Positions 1 to 9,133 of a DNA stretch of 64,000 nt are shown here, one piece after another. How positions within the stretch are numbered: position 1 is the stretch's first letter; each line of letters begins with the position of its first letter. The position numbers were made by a program, and so were the translations under genes. The stretch lies in contig NZ_BAAAFX010000010.1 in assembly GCF_039523755.1 (NCBI RefSeq), positions 285,750 through 349,749 of the forward strand. Direction: 5' to 3'. This stretch comes from Tatumella terrea. Lineage in GTDB: Bacteria; Pseudomonadota; Gammaproteobacteria; Enterobacterales; Enterobacteriaceae. The notes under the pieces were generated by a model. The model did no database searches, was not told the DNA's origin, and saw only the letters and a program-made list of their open reading frames with translations.

Positions 1-385
1 CTTCGGTACCTTATTCTTTTCACAGCGGCTCAACTTACTGCAACTGGGGGAAGAAGATGCCCATTATATGGGGGTCAATGTCAGCCGTACGCAGCGGCAG
101 CTGCTGGTACTGAATGCTGTACTGGTGGGCACCGCCGTCTCGGTCAGCGGGGTGATTGGCTTTATCGGGCTGGTGATCCCTCATGTGATGCGGATGTGCT
201 TCGGCAGTGATCACCGCAGTGTCCTGCCGGCATCGGCCCTGAGCGGAGCTATTTTACTGCTGCTGGCCGACACACTGGCCCGCACGGTGGTGGCCCCGGC
301 AGAAATGCCGGTCGGATTACTGACCAGCCTGATCGGCGCACCGTGGTTTTTCTGGCTGATTATCCGTCGCCAGCGGGGGGAGTGA
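1..385 (+). CDS. hmuU: hemin ABC transporter permease, C-terminal part (truncated by window edge)
   Basis: Inner-membrane permease subunit of a FecCD-type importer, here most likely for hemin because the next gene is an HmuV-type ATPase. The reading frame is open from base 2, so only the last 127 residues are visible and the start lies outside the window. The fragment carries the family signature SGVIGFIGLVIPHVMR, which precedes the last membrane helices, and ends in a basic tail (IIRRQRGE). The stop codon overlaps the start of the ATPase gene in an ATGA-like arrangement (bases 383-387), pointing to translational coupling. Siderophore or cobalamin permeases share this fold, so the substrate rests on the neighbour. 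Confidence 0.85.
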   Translation, partial: FGTLFFSQRLNLLQLGEEDAHYMGVNVSRTQRQLLVLNAVLVGTAVSVSGVIGFIGLVIPHVMRMCFGSDHRSVLPASALSGAILLLLADTLARTVVAPAEMPVGLLTSLIGAPWFFWLIIRRQRGE

Positions 386-1164
386 TGGCCGTTAACCTTG
401 AAGCCGATAACCTCGTCCTGAAACGCGGACAAAAAACGCTGTTGTCTGCGGTTTCGTTACAGTTATCGCCCGGAGAAATGGTCGCTCTGATAGGCCCGAA
501 CGGTGCCGGTAAATCCACCTTATTACGGGTACTGAGTGGTTATCTTGCCCCGGACAGTGGCGAATGCCGCCTGCAGGGGACAGCGCTGAGTGCATGGGAA
601 GGCCGTTTACTGGCACAGCAACGTGCGGTCATGCGTCAGCAAAGCAGCCTGACCTTTGCGCTGACCGCAAGGCAGGTCATCTCTCTGGGCAGGGCGGCCT
701 GGCCCCGGGGTCAGCAGGATGAAATTGTGACCGGGGTCGCCGGACTGACCGGCTGCAGTGACTTGCTGGACCGCAATTATCTGCACTTATCCGGCGGAGA
801 GCAGCAGCGGGTCCAGCTGGCGCGGGTGCTGGCACAACTCTGGTGTGACGGCGAGCCGCAGGGATTCCTGTTTCTGGATGAACCCACTTCGGCGCTGGAT
901 CTTTATCATCAGCAGCATATTCTGAGGTTACTGCACCGGCTGACCCGGCAGGGGAAACTGATGGTATGCAGTGTGCTGCATGATCTGAATCAGGCATCGC
1001 TCTGGGCAGACCGGGTGTTGCTGCTGCATCAGGGGAGCCTGGTCGCACAGGGCACGCCACAGCAGGTACTGAATGCAGAGATATTACAGCACTGGTACGG
1101 GGCGGAACTGAGTGTCCATTCGGCAACGCCTCATCGGCGACCGCAGGTGATGCTGTTACCCTGA
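385..1164 (+). CDS. hmuV: hemin import ATP-binding protein HmuV
   Basis: Cytoplasmic ATPase that powers heme uptake through HmuTU. It has 259 residues, the usual HmuV length. Walker A (GPNGAGKST) is at residues 37-45, the ABC signature LSGGEQ at 135-140, Walker B FLFLDEP at 161-167 and the switch His in SVLHDLNQ near 199. The insertion LWCDGEPQG just before Walker B is typical of HmuV rather than FecE/BtuD. The ATG at 385 was chosen because it overlaps the permease stop and begins the family N-terminus. It is the last gene of the operon; no good rho-independent terminator is obvious after it. Confidence 0.88.
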   Translation: MAVNLEADNLVLKRGQKTLLSAVSLQLSPGEMVALIGPNGAGKSTLLRVLSGYLAPDSGECRLQGTALSAWEGRLLAQQRAVMRQQSSLTFALTARQVISLGRAAWPRGQQDEIVTGVAGLTGCSDLLDRNYLHLSGGEQQRVQLARVLAQLWCDGEPQGFLFLDEPTSALDLYHQQHILRLLHRLTRQGKLMVCSVLHDLNQASLWADRVLLLHQGSLVAQGTPQQVLNAEILQHWYGAELSVHSATPHRRPQVMLLP

Positions 1165-1473
1165 TACGGGATGATATGTCCGGGAGACGAACCCCGGATG
1201 ACTCTGATCCACCGGCGGGATCGGCAGGGAGCGACGGATCCCGGGAGTCACGTGCAACGGCCCGACCCTCTGTCAGTAACGCCCGCCTGTTGGATCGATG
1301 CTGACGGGCAGGCCGGTGACTGAAAGATGTCCGGCGGTCGCTGGCTGGCGGATCGCGATGATCCTTCCGCAGGGATCGTCTTTTGCGGGGCCGATCCCCG
1401 CATGGCGGCCGGGAGGGGCGATCTGCCCTACGGCCGTCGATACAGAGGACGGTCACCACGCCGGGGGCGGTGG
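1165..1473. other. GC-rich non-coding stretch after hmuV
   Basis: No convincing gene is seen. Several frames are open only because the sequence is GC-rich, and their translations are rich in Arg, Pro and Gly without recognisable motifs. Imperfect inverted repeats are present, for example the pairing arms TGACTC/GAGTCA around 1199-1251. They might end hmu transcription, but no T-tract follows. Confidence 0.4.
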
Positions 1474-1629
1474 TTATTCATCAAAACAGAGTTCAGGGGA
1501 AGCCCCCTGATCGTCATATTCCTCAGTGTCCCTGGCCGCAGGGCAGACCGGATTCAGTAAATCATCAGAAAGGTAACGCTGACCACTGGCCAGGATCTCT
1601 TCAATTTGCATCGCATAAGTTGTCGCCAT
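1474..1629 (-). CDS. candidate small protein of 51 residues
   Basis: A compact open frame on the minus strand starts with ATG at 1629, preceded by a GGAG ribosome-binding site about eight bases upstream. It encodes an acidic 51-residue peptide (MATTYAMQIEEILASGQRYL at the start, CFDE at the end) with two Cys and many Asp/Glu. The family is not recognised. Unlike the overlapping GC-rich frames it has ordinary amino-acid composition and its own Shine-Dalgarno, so it may be a real small gene between hmuV and ygjR. No homology is claimed. Confidence 0.4.
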   Translation of the reverse strand: MATTYAMQIEEILASGQRYLSDDLLNPVCPAARDTEEYDDQGASPELCFDE

Positions 1630-1800
1630 CAGAAAACTCCATGGTTGCTGAATAGTGAATCTGCAGGGTCAGCATGGCAACCACAGATGACATTCCTGTG
1701 AACCCGTCCGGAAATAATAAAGATTTTACGGTGGCTGCAGGACAGCGCACGGAGTAATGGCTATGCTGGATCACATCATTCAGTGACAGACGGAGCAGAG

Positions 1801-2790
1801 ATGACCTTAAGACTGGCAGTGGCAGGAACACATTGGATCACCGACAGTTTCGTGTCTGCGGCACTGGAAAGTGGTCTTTATACGTTGAGTGCGGTCTATT
1901 CACGGACCCCGGAACAGGGCGCGGCGTTCGCGGCGCGCTATGGTTCGCCGGCGGTATTTACGGATTTGCAAACAATGGCAGAGAGCGACCTGGCGGAGGT
2001 GGTGTATATTGCCAGCCCGAATTCGCTGCATTGTGAACAGAGCTGCCTGTTTATGCGCCACGGGAAACACGTGATTTGCGAAAAACCGCTCGCGTCAGAT
2101 GACGTTCAGGCCGCCAAAATGATCGCCTGTGCGAAGCAGCATCGGGTTGTGCTGTTTGAAGCGTTTAAAACGGCGACCCTCCCTAACTTCCGGGTGATCC
2201 GTGACACCCTGCCGGCGCTGGGAAAACTGCGTAAAGCGCTGCTGCAATATTGTCAGTACTCCTCGCGGTATCAGCCTTACCTGGCGGGCGAAAATCCGAA
2301 TACCTTTAACCCGCAGTTTTCGAATGGCTCGGTGATGGACATCGGCTTTTATCCGCTGGCCAGCGCCGTGGCGTTGTGGGGCGCCCCCCGGGGCGTCAAA
2401 GCTCAGGCGTCGTTACTGGAAAGCGGGGTCGATGCCCACGGAACGGTGATTCTGGATTACGGCGATTTTGATGTGACTATTCTGCATTCCAAAGTCAGTG
2501 ATTCGGTACTGAGCAGCGAAATACAGGGAGAAGAAGGCTCGCTGGTGATAAGCAAACTGTCCACCTGTGAAGGGATCACCTTGCATCCGCGCCAGGGGGC
2601 GGTGCAGTCACCCGGTGTGGCTCAGTATGACAACGCGATGCGCAGTGAAGCTGAACTGTTTGCCCGGCTGGTGGCAGAGCAGCAGATCGATCACCCGGCG
2701 CTGGAGGTCAGCCTGATCACGGCCCGGTTGCTGACGGATATTCGCCGGCAGACCGGGGTACGTTTCCCTTCCGATGATGCGATGCCCTGA
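1801..2790 (+). CDS. ygjR: Gfo/Idh/MocA-family oxidoreductase YgjR
   Basis: Predicted NAD(P)-dependent sugar or polyol dehydrogenase of the Gfo/Idh/MocA family, cytoplasmic. The 329-residue product matches my recollection of E. coli YgjR almost throughout, including YIASPNSLH, VICEKPLAS (catalytic EKP at 94-96), FEAFKTA.LPNF and SNGS.MDIGFY. The nucleotide-binding loop is AGTHWIT instead of the usual GxGxxG, as in YgjR. ATG 1801 was chosen because GGAGCAGAG lies directly upstream; an ATG at 1783 would only add six residues. It converges on cbl with 11 bases between stop codons. Its substrate is unknown. Confidence 0.85.
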   Translation: MTLRLAVAGTHWITDSFVSAALESGLYTLSAVYSRTPEQGAAFAARYGSPAVFTDLQTMAESDLAEVVYIASPNSLHCEQSCLFMRHGKHVICEKPLASDDVQAAKMIACAKQHRVVLFEAFKTATLPNFRVIRDTLPALGKLRKALLQYCQYSSRYQPYLAGENPNTFNPQFSNGSVMDIGFYPLASAVALWGAPRGVKAQASLLESGVDAHGTVILDYGDFDVTILHSKVSDSVLSSEIQGEEGSLVISKLSTCEGITLHPRQGAVQSPGVAQYDNAMRSEAELFARLVAEQQIDHPALEVSLITARLLTDIRRQTGVRFPSDDAMP

Positions 2791-2801
2791 AGCATATCGG
2801 G

Positions 2802-3758
2802 TCAGATCTCGAAGTTATAAGGGATGTCCTGGCAGGTGACCGTTTCCCGTGCATTTGCTTTCAGTTCATCCACCGACAGGTTCGGGTTACACAGCATCAT
2901 AAATTGCCACAGATAATCCCGTTGCAACTGACCCCGCTTGACTGCCAGCCAGACGGTGCTGGCAGTAAACAACTGGCGGACGTCCAGCGCAATCACATCG
3001 TCTTCCTGCTCAGACACGGCAGTTTCGGCCACAATCCCGATACCCATGCCCAGTTTGACATAGGTTTTCACCACATCCGAGTCCTGCGCACTGAGCACAA
3101 TATCAACTTTCAGACCGGCACTTTCAAACGCCTGATCGATCACCGACCGGCCGGTCATTCCGCTGCGGTAGGTGATTAACGGCCAGGCAGCCAGGTGCTC
3201 CAGAGTAATCTCCTGCAGGTCTGCCAGCGGATGTTGTTTAGGGAGCAGGACCTTATGGTTCCATCTGAACCAGGGAAACGCCCGCAGAGTATCGCTGTGT
3301 GATAAGACTTCAGAGGCGATACCTAAATCTGCGCTGCCGCCACTGACCATACTGCGGATCTCTTCAGGTGTGCCCTGATTCAGCACCACGCGGATATTCG
3401 GATATAACTCACGGAACAGTTTTATCTTACCCGGCAGCGAATAACGGGCCTGGGTATGCGTGGTGGCGATGGTCAGTACCCCGTCCTGCTGACCGGTGAA
3501 GAGCTCCCCTAATCGTTTCGCTTTTCCTGCATCATCCAGTATGCGTTTCGCAATGGTCAGCATCTCTTTACCCGGCCCGGTCAGACCCAGCATGCGTTTG
3601 CCATGGCGAATAAACAGCTCCACACCCAGCTCTTCTTCCAGCTCGCGGATATGGCGACTGATCCCTGACTGAGAGGTGTATAACGTTTTGGCCACTTCGG
3701 TCAGGTTGAACTGGCACCGGGAGGCCTCCCTGATAATTCTTAGCTGCTGGAAGTTCAT
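2802..3758 (-). CDS. cbl: LysR-type sulfate-starvation regulator Cbl
   Basis: Transcription activator of the CysB/Cbl branch of LysR proteins. In E. coli Cbl turns on genes for alternative sulfur sources (tau, ssu) when sulfate is scarce, with adenosine phosphosulfate acting against it. The 318-residue product has the winged HTH in residues 1-60 (MNFQQLRIIREA, SQSGISRHIRELEEELG) and the effector domain with TTHTQARYSLPG, NQGTPEEI and LSAQDSDVVKTYVKLGMGIG, all characteristic of Cbl/CysB. ATG 3758 matches the known MNFQQL start; a GTG three codons upstream is less likely. It is transcribed away from the ABC/monooxygenase operon at 4067, which it is the obvious candidate to control. Confidence 0.88.
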   Translation of the reverse strand: MNFQQLRIIREASRCQFNLTEVAKTLYTSQSGISRHIRELEEELGVELFIRHGKRMLGLTGPGKEMLTIAKRILDDAGKAKRLGELFTGQQDGVLTIATTHTQARYSLPGKIKLFRELYPNIRVVLNQGTPEEIRSMVSGGSADLGIASEVLSHSDTLRAFPWFRWNHKVLLPKQHPLADLQEITLEHLAAWPLITYRSGMTGRSVIDQAFESAGLKVDIVLSAQDSDVVKTYVKLGMGIGIVAETAVSEQEDDVIALDVRQLFTASTVWLAVKRGQLQRDYLWQFMMLCNPNLSVDELKANARETVTCQDIPYNFEI

Positions 3759-4066
3759 GTTATTCACTTTTTTTGCTTAGGGGTGACCTGGCTAAAATAA
3801 AAAAAATTGTCCGGCGGGGTAAATAATTAAAACTTCGCATATATTCCTGAAAGATATATATACGACCCTACAGGTGAAAAAGATTATTCTGCGGTGAAAT
3901 AAAAGGTAACACCGCCGGTGAAGGCTGAGAAAAAGTGAAAATGTCCGTACCGGCGCGGTTAGTTCTTTTTCACAAAAGCTATGTCAATTTTGTTATTTCA
4001 ACTATGAAAACGGTGGCTCTTATTATGAATTTCCGGTTTCAGAACAGAATAATAAAGAGGCAGTAC
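3759..4066. promoter_or_regulatory. divergent control region between cbl and the ABC/monooxygenase operon
   Basis: About 300 bases, much more AT-rich than the flanking genes, separate the two divergent starts. AT-rich tracts (TAAATAATTAAAAC; an ATATAT/ATATAT pair around 3840-3860) are the type of sequence bound by CysB-family activators, but that family has no strict consensus and no site can be assigned by eye. A frame in line with the downstream gene opens at 3935, but the AAAGAGG ribosome-binding site before 4067 and the signal peptide starting there argue that this part is untranslated leader. Confidence 0.5.
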
Positions 4067-5698
4067 ATGAGAGGGTTGAGTTCAGGTCGTTTCAGAAAAC
4101 ATTTACTGGTGACACTGGTACTGGCGTCGTCAGCGGCATGGGCGACGGAGAAACCGGTGCAGGGGGGCACGCTGATTTACCTTGAGCAGCAAGCACACAC
4201 TAACCTGTATCCCCCTGCCGGGGGCTTCTATCCGAATGGCGGCATACTGAATCAGATCACCGATAAACTGACCTGGCAAAACCCGAAAACCCTGGCGATT
4301 GAACCCTGGATCGCCGAAAGCTGGAGCAGTAACCCGCAAAAAACCGAATGGACATTTACATTACGGCCGGGGGTGACCTTCTCTGACGGTACTCCACTGG
4401 ATGCCGCCGCAGTCGCTAAAAACTTTGATACCTACGGACTCGGAAATAAAGAAAAACATTTCCCGGTCTCTGAAGTCATCAATAATTATGACCACAGTGA
4501 AGTCATTAATCCGCTGACGGTCCGTTTCTATTTTAAAAAACCGTCGCCCGGCTTTTTACAGGGAACCTCGACGATTGGTTCCGGACTGGTGTCATTATCG
4601 ACGCTGAATAAAAACTTCGATCAACTGGGTGATGCCCGCAATATTATAGGATCCGGTCCGTTCGTGGTGAAATCTGAAACCCTCGGTCATGAAGTCGACC
4701 TGGTCGCCAGGAAAGATTATCACTGGGGACCGGCCAGCGACCCGCATCAGGGACGCGCCTGGCTGGACGGGATTAAAGTGCTGGTCACTCCGGAAGACGG
4801 GGTACGCATCGGTGCCTTACTGGCGGGTCAGGCCGATTTTATTCGTCAGATCCAGGCTTATGATGAAAAACGGGTAGAAGCGCAACATCTGCCCATCTAT
4901 GCCGAAGCGACACGGGGAGTGAATGATAGCCTGAGTTTCCGCCCGGATAACCCGCTGGTGGCCGATCTCCGGGTGCGTCAGGCGCTCTCACTGGCGACCA
5001 ACCGTCAGCAAATCGTCGAAACCCTGTTCTCCGCGAATTACCCTGCAGCGACCTCGGTGCTGGCGGCGACCGCTTCCGGATATATCCCGTTACAGGGCCT
5101 GCTGAAGTACGATCCGCAGCAGGCAGAAAAACTGCTGGATGAGGCCGGCTGGACGCCAGGCCCTCAGGGTATCCGCCAGAAAGCCGGAGTTCCGCTGTCA
5201 TTAAGTGTGCTGGTCTCGCTGCCGCAGCCACAGAACAAACAGGTTTTAGAACTGGTCGCCCGCCAGTGGCGAAAAATTGGTGTACTGCTGAATGTCAGGC
5301 CTTCGGACGGTGGTTCGTCACTGCTGAAAAATCTGGACCCGTTGAAAGCGCCGCTGACGGTTTCTGAGGTGGGCAGGGCCGATCCGGATGTACTGAAGAG
5401 CATGTTCTATCCCGCAAACCGTGACGCGCTGCTGCAGAAAGGCGGCCAGAGCGATAAGGTTAAATCGTTCCGTGATAATACGCTGGATGACCTGCTGTAC
5501 CGGATTTCGACAGAAACGGATAACGCTCAACGTCTGAAACTGACCGGTGATGCGCAGCGATATCTGCTGGAAAAGGCGTATGTGATCCCGATCTTTGAAG
5601 AGCCACAGGTATATGCAGGCGCCACATGGCTGAAAGGGATGCGCTTTGAAGCGGTCGGCCGGCCATCGTTCTACGATGCCTGGTTAGATAAGAAATAA
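4067..5698 (+). CDS. periplasmic solute-binding protein, family 5 (peptide/nickel type)
   Basis: Periplasmic substrate receptor of an ABC importer, SBP_bac_5 fold, 543 residues. A signal peptide spans residues 1-26 and ends AWA before TEKPVQGG; the mature start GGTLIYLEQQ.HTNLYPP and the segment TWTLRPGVTFSDGTP-like (TFTLRPGVTFSDGTPLDAAA) are family features. It resembles the group that occurs beside luciferase-like monooxygenases in Klebsiella (the KPN_01854-type binding proteins); that assignment is from memory. ATG 4067 was chosen for its AAAGAGG site and the signal peptide. The mature 517 residues contain only two Met and no Cys, a strong sign of use under sulfur limitation. First gene of the operon; the substrate is unknown, perhaps an organosulfur compound. 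Confidence 0.82.
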   Translation: MRGLSSGRFRKHLLVTLVLASSAAWATEKPVQGGTLIYLEQQAHTNLYPPAGGFYPNGGILNQITDKLTWQNPKTLAIEPWIAESWSSNPQKTEWTFTLRPGVTFSDGTPLDAAAVAKNFDTYGLGNKEKHFPVSEVINNYDHSEVINPLTVRFYFKKPSPGFLQGTSTIGSGLVSLSTLNKNFDQLGDARNIIGSGPFVVKSETLGHEVDLVARKDYHWGPASDPHQGRAWLDGIKVLVTPEDGVRIGALLAGQADFIRQIQAYDEKRVEAQHLPIYAEATRGVNDSLSFRPDNPLVADLRVRQALSLATNRQQIVETLFSANYPAATSVLAATASGYIPLQGLLKYDPQQAEKLLDEAGWTPGPQGIRQKAGVPLSLSVLVSLPQPQNKQVLELVARQWRKIGVLLNVRPSDGGSSLLKNLDPLKAPLTVSEVGRADPDVLKSMFYPANRDALLQKGGQSDKVKSFRDNTLDDLLYRISTETDNAQRLKLTGDAQRYLLEKAYVIPIFEEPQVYAGATWLKGMRFEAVGRPSFYDAWLDKK

Positions 5699-5712
5699 AC
5701 GGAGGCGAGGCG

Positions 5713-6654
5713 ATGGGACGCTATGTACTGCAACGGCTGGCACAGGGGCTTCTGGTGCTCTGGGCCGCCTGGACTCTGTCATTTATTCTGCTGCAGTTAC
5801 TGCCCGGCGATGCGGTGATGATTAAGTTCCTCGACCCGTCACTGGGGCTCAGTGCAGAGCAGATAGATCAGATGCGTAAGGTGTACGGTGAAGGTGTGCC
5901 TGTCTGGCAGCAGTACTTCTCGGCGCTGGCAGCGGTATTACATGGCAATCTCGGCTACTCGGTACAGCTCGGGGTTCCGGTAACGCAGGTGCTGGCGAGC
6001 AACTTTCCGCAAACCCTGAAACTGGTGATCCCGGGATTTCTTCTGGCGCTGATCCTGGGGCCAGGCCTGGCCATTCTCGCCGCACTGCCGGGATTACACC
6101 TGTTACGGAATGCATTGCTCTCCGTGCCGTCGCTGCTGGTTTCCCTGCCGGTGTTCTGGACAGGGATCGTGTTGATCCAGATCTTTTCGTTTCAGTTGCA
6201 CTGGGTCTCGGTTATCGATCCCTCGCCGATCGGTGGCATGATCCTGCCGGTGATCACGCTGGCGATCCCGATAGCGGCACCGCTGGCACAGATCTTTTTG
6301 CGCAGTATTGATCAGGTACGGACTCAACCGTTTATTGCCGCGGCCCGGTCGCGGGGGCTCAGCCAGTTACGGGTACTGTTCCGCCACGTATTACGCAATG
6401 CCAGCCTGCCGTTACTCACCGTCGCCGGCCTGTTACTGGGAGAGCTGATTGCCGGAGCCCTGGTCACGGAAACGGTGTTTGGCCTGAACGGACTGGGCGA
6501 AGTGACACAACAGGCCGTGAATGCGCAGGATGTGAATGTTCTGCAGGCGGTGGTGATGATTTCTGCTCTGGCGTATGTCGTGATCAATCTGCTGGCCGAC
6601 CTGGTCACGCCGTTACTCGACCCGCGCCTGAAAACAGCCTACAGAGGTAGATAA
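5713..6654 (+). CDS. ABC transporter permease, DppB type
   Basis: Inner-membrane permease of the dipeptide/nickel family, 313 residues, with the N-terminal signature RYVLQRLAQGLLVLWAAW and six predicted helices. The cytoplasmic EAA-type loop is AAARSRGLSQLRVLFRHVLRN. A strong GGAGG precedes the ATG by seven bases. It sits 14 bases after the binding-protein gene and its stop overlaps the next start (TAATG). It pairs with the following permease to form the channel. Confidence 0.85.
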   Translation: MGRYVLQRLAQGLLVLWAAWTLSFILLQLLPGDAVMIKFLDPSLGLSAEQIDQMRKVYGEGVPVWQQYFSALAAVLHGNLGYSVQLGVPVTQVLASNFPQTLKLVIPGFLLALILGPGLAILAALPGLHLLRNALLSVPSLLVSLPVFWTGIVLIQIFSFQLHWVSVIDPSPIGGMILPVITLAIPIAAPLAQIFLRSIDQVRTQPFIAAARSRGLSQLRVLFRHVLRNASLPLLTVAGLLLGELIAGALVTETVFGLNGLGEVTQQAVNAQDVNVLQAVVMISALAYVVINLLADLVTPLLDPRLKTAYRGR

Positions 6655-7508
6655 TGAGTCTGACAGAAACGCTTCGACTGCCCTCCCGTCGGCCCGGAAA
6701 AAGCCTGCGACTCCGGCGTCTCCGGCCGGGCGTGTGGCTGGCCTGCGCCCTTATCCTGCTTGCCATTCTGGCGGCGATTTTTCCGCAGCTTTTTACCCAT
6801 TACGATCCTGATAGCGGGGTGCCCGGCATACAACTGACACCACCCGACCGCCATCACTGGCTGGGGACCGATCAGCTGGGTCGTGATCTCTTCAGCCGGA
6901 TCATCTACGGTGCCCGCTGGTCGCTGTCGGCGGCGAGTGCCGCGGTCGGTGTCGGTCTGGTGGTGGGGTCTCTGGGCGGGATGCTGGCGGCCTTCAGCGG
7001 ACGCACGACCGAAACTCTGACCATGCGGCTGGTGGACGTGCTGTTATCCATCCCTGCGTTACTGCTGTCGCTGAGTATCATTATTCTGCTGGGGGCAGGG
7101 ACGTTACATGCGGCGCTGGCCGTGGGCTGTGCTTCCGTAGCGCATTTCGCCCGCTTATCCCGGGCCGAGGTGCTGCGCATCCGGCAACAGGACTATATCG
7201 AAGCCGCGTTCGGCAGCGGCGGCCGTTTCCTGGCGGTCTTTTTCCGCCATGTATTACCGAATGCCTTACCGAATATTCTGGCTTTTTCGGCCCTGCAATT
7301 CGGTCAGGCCATCCTGGCCTTATCGACCCTCAGCTTCCTGGGGTTTGGCAGTCCGCCGCCGATCCCTGAATGGGGACTGCTGATCGCTGAAGGCCGGAAT
7401 TATCTGGCGACGGCCTGGTGGCTGACCGTCTTCCCGGGCGTGGTGGTGATCGGCATCGTACTGGCGACCAACCGTATCAGCCGTGCATTATCAGGAGACA
7501 ATCTATGA
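6654..7508 (+). CDS. ABC transporter permease, DppC type
   Basis: Second inner-membrane permease of the importer, 284 residues. An N-terminal helix (VWLACALILLAILAAIF) is followed by the DppC hallmark HHWLGTDQLGRDLFSRIIYGAR and the EAA loop EAAFGSGGRFLAVFFRHVLPN. The region near SFLGFGSPPPIPEWGLLIAEG is diagnostic of the family. It overlaps the ATPase gene by four bases (ATGA). Confidence 0.86.
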   Translation: MSLTETLRLPSRRPGKSLRLRRLRPGVWLACALILLAILAAIFPQLFTHYDPDSGVPGIQLTPPDRHHWLGTDQLGRDLFSRIIYGARWSLSAASAAVGVGLVVGSLGGMLAAFSGRTTETLTMRLVDVLLSIPALLLSLSIIILLGAGTLHAALAVGCASVAHFARLSRAEVLRIRQQDYIEAAFGSGGRFLAVFFRHVLPNALPNILAFSALQFGQAILALSTLSFLGFGSPPPIPEWGLLIAEGRNYLATAWWLTVFPGVVVIGIVLATNRISRALSGDNL

Positions 7509-9133
7509 CGGGATCCACACTGCCGGTACTGCAATTAGATCACCTGTCGCTGGCTTATCGCACAGAGCAGGGCTGGAATGAGACGGTTCATCAGGTCAGT
7601 CTGACGATCGGTGCCGGAGAAATGCTGGCGGTGGTGGGCGAATCCGGTTCCGGTAAAACCACCACCGCCCAGGCGGTGATCGGCCTGTTACCGGATAATG
7701 GCCGCCGGACCGGCGGACGGATCCTGTTTCAGGGAGAAGATATCAGCCAGTGGTCTTCACGCCGGCTTGACGGACTGCGCGGGTCGCAGATATCACTGAT
7801 CCCGCAGGACCCGGGAAACTCACTGAATCCGCTGAAAACCCTCGGTGACCAGCTGAGCGAAGTGCTGCAATCGGGCGGAGCGCGTTTGTCGCGAAAAGAG
7901 CGTGAGCAACAGGCGATCGGCTTGTTTACCCGTGTCGGCCTCAGCCATCCGGAGCAGCGTCTCTCTCAGTATCCGCATCAGCTTTCCGGGGGCATGAAGC
8001 AACGGGTACTGATTGCGATGGCCATCGCGCTGAAACCGGCGCTGATCATTGCCGATGAGCCGACCAGTGCGCTGGATGTGACCGTTCAGAAACGCATTAT
8101 GACCCTTATCGATGAGCTGCGACAGGAATACGGAACGGCCGTTCTGTTTGTGACGCACGATCTGGCGCTGGCGGCGGAGCATGCCGACCGGCTGGTGGTG
8201 TTCCGTGGCGGTAAATTACTGGAGCAGGGGCCGGTGGCAGACGTTATCCGGCAGCCGGCGCATCCCTATACGGCACAGTTACTGGCCGATGTAATCGCGA
8301 ATACGGCATCGACTGCCCCGGAGCCGGCCGGCGACGCGGATCCGTCCCCGGTCATCCGTATGCAGGGGGTCAGTAAACAATTCGCACTGAGCCGTCAGCA
8401 GCCACTGCAGGTGCTGAATAATATTTCGCTCACGGTCCGGCGCGGGACAACCCATGCGCTGGTCGGGGAGTCGGGATCAGGGAAGACGACCCTCGCGCGG
8501 ATCCTGCTGGGTTTTGAGCAGGCGGACAGCGGGGAGATCCGGATCAGCGATTCTCATACACAGGCATTAACGGCCGAAGGCTGGCGACAGTTGCGCCGCA
8601 AGATCCAGTTTGTGTATCAGAACCCGTTTTCTTCACTGGATCCGCGGCAGAGCCTGTTCTCCGTGATCGAGGAACCGCTGCTGAATTTTCATACCCTGAC
8701 CCGTGAACAGCGAAAAGCGCAGGTGATCGCCGTGGCCAGGCAGGTTGCACTGGACCCGGAATTACTCTCACGGCGGCCACAGCAGCTGTCGGGAGGACAG
8801 CGGCAGCGGGTCGCGATAGCCCGGGCACTGGTGCTGCAACCGGAAATCCTGGTGCTGGATGAAGCCACCTCGGCGCTGGATGTCACGGTTCAGTCACAGA
8901 TCCTTGCACTGCTGGCAGAGCTGCAGCAAACACTGGCACTGACCTATCTGTTTATTACCCACGATCTGCAGGTGGTCAGACGTATTGCTCACCAGGTGAC
9001 AGTATTAAAAGGTGGCGAAGTGGTCGAACAGGGGACAACGGCTAAGATTTTTACTGCACCGGAGACGGACTATACACAGCAACTGATTGCTGCGATCCCA
9101 TCCTTTACCCGTCGTCAGGAGGTCACTGTATGA
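7505..9133 (+). CDS. dipeptide-type ABC transporter ATPase, two fused nucleotide-binding domains
   Basis: Cytoplasmic energising subunit of 542 residues with two complete ABC domains in one chain, like GsiA and YejF, so the importer needs no second ATPase. Each half has Walker A GESGSGKTT, an ABC signature (LSGGMKQRVLIAMA, then LSGGQRQRVAIARA) and Walker B (IADEPTSALD, then LVLDEATSALD). The start ATG 7505 overlaps the permease stop; an earlier in-frame ATG at 7418 lies inside the permease gene and was rejected. Its last codons overlap the monooxygenase start (ATGA). Confidence 0.86.
   Translation: MTGSTLPVLQLDHLSLAYRTEQGWNETVHQVSLTIGAGEMLAVVGESGSGKTTTAQAVIGLLPDNGRRTGGRILFQGEDISQWSSRRLDGLRGSQISLIPQDPGNSLNPLKTLGDQLSEVLQSGGARLSRKEREQQAIGLFTRVGLSHPEQRLSQYPHQLSGGMKQRVLIAMAIALKPALIIADEPTSALDVTVQKRIMTLIDELRQEYGTAVLFVTHDLALAAEHADRLVVFRGGKLLEQGPVADVIRQPAHPYTAQLLADVIANTASTAPEPAGDADPSPVIRMQGVSKQFALSRQQPLQVLNNISLTVRRGTTHALVGESGSGKTTLARILLGFEQADSGEIRISDSHTQALTAEGWRQLRRKIQFVYQNPFSSLDPRQSLFSVIEEPLLNFHTLTREQRKAQVIAVARQVALDPELLSRRPQQLSGGQRQRVAIARALVLQPEILVLDEATSALDVTVQSQILALLAELQQTLALTYLFITHDLQVVRRIAHQVTVLKGGEVVEQGTTAKIFTAPETDYTQQLIAAIPSFTRRQEVTV

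Noticed and set aside
677..1459. 260-codon minus-strand frame over hmuV
   Set aside because: It is antisense to a well-supported ATPase gene, very rich in Arg, Pro and Ser, and has no motif or ribosome-binding site.
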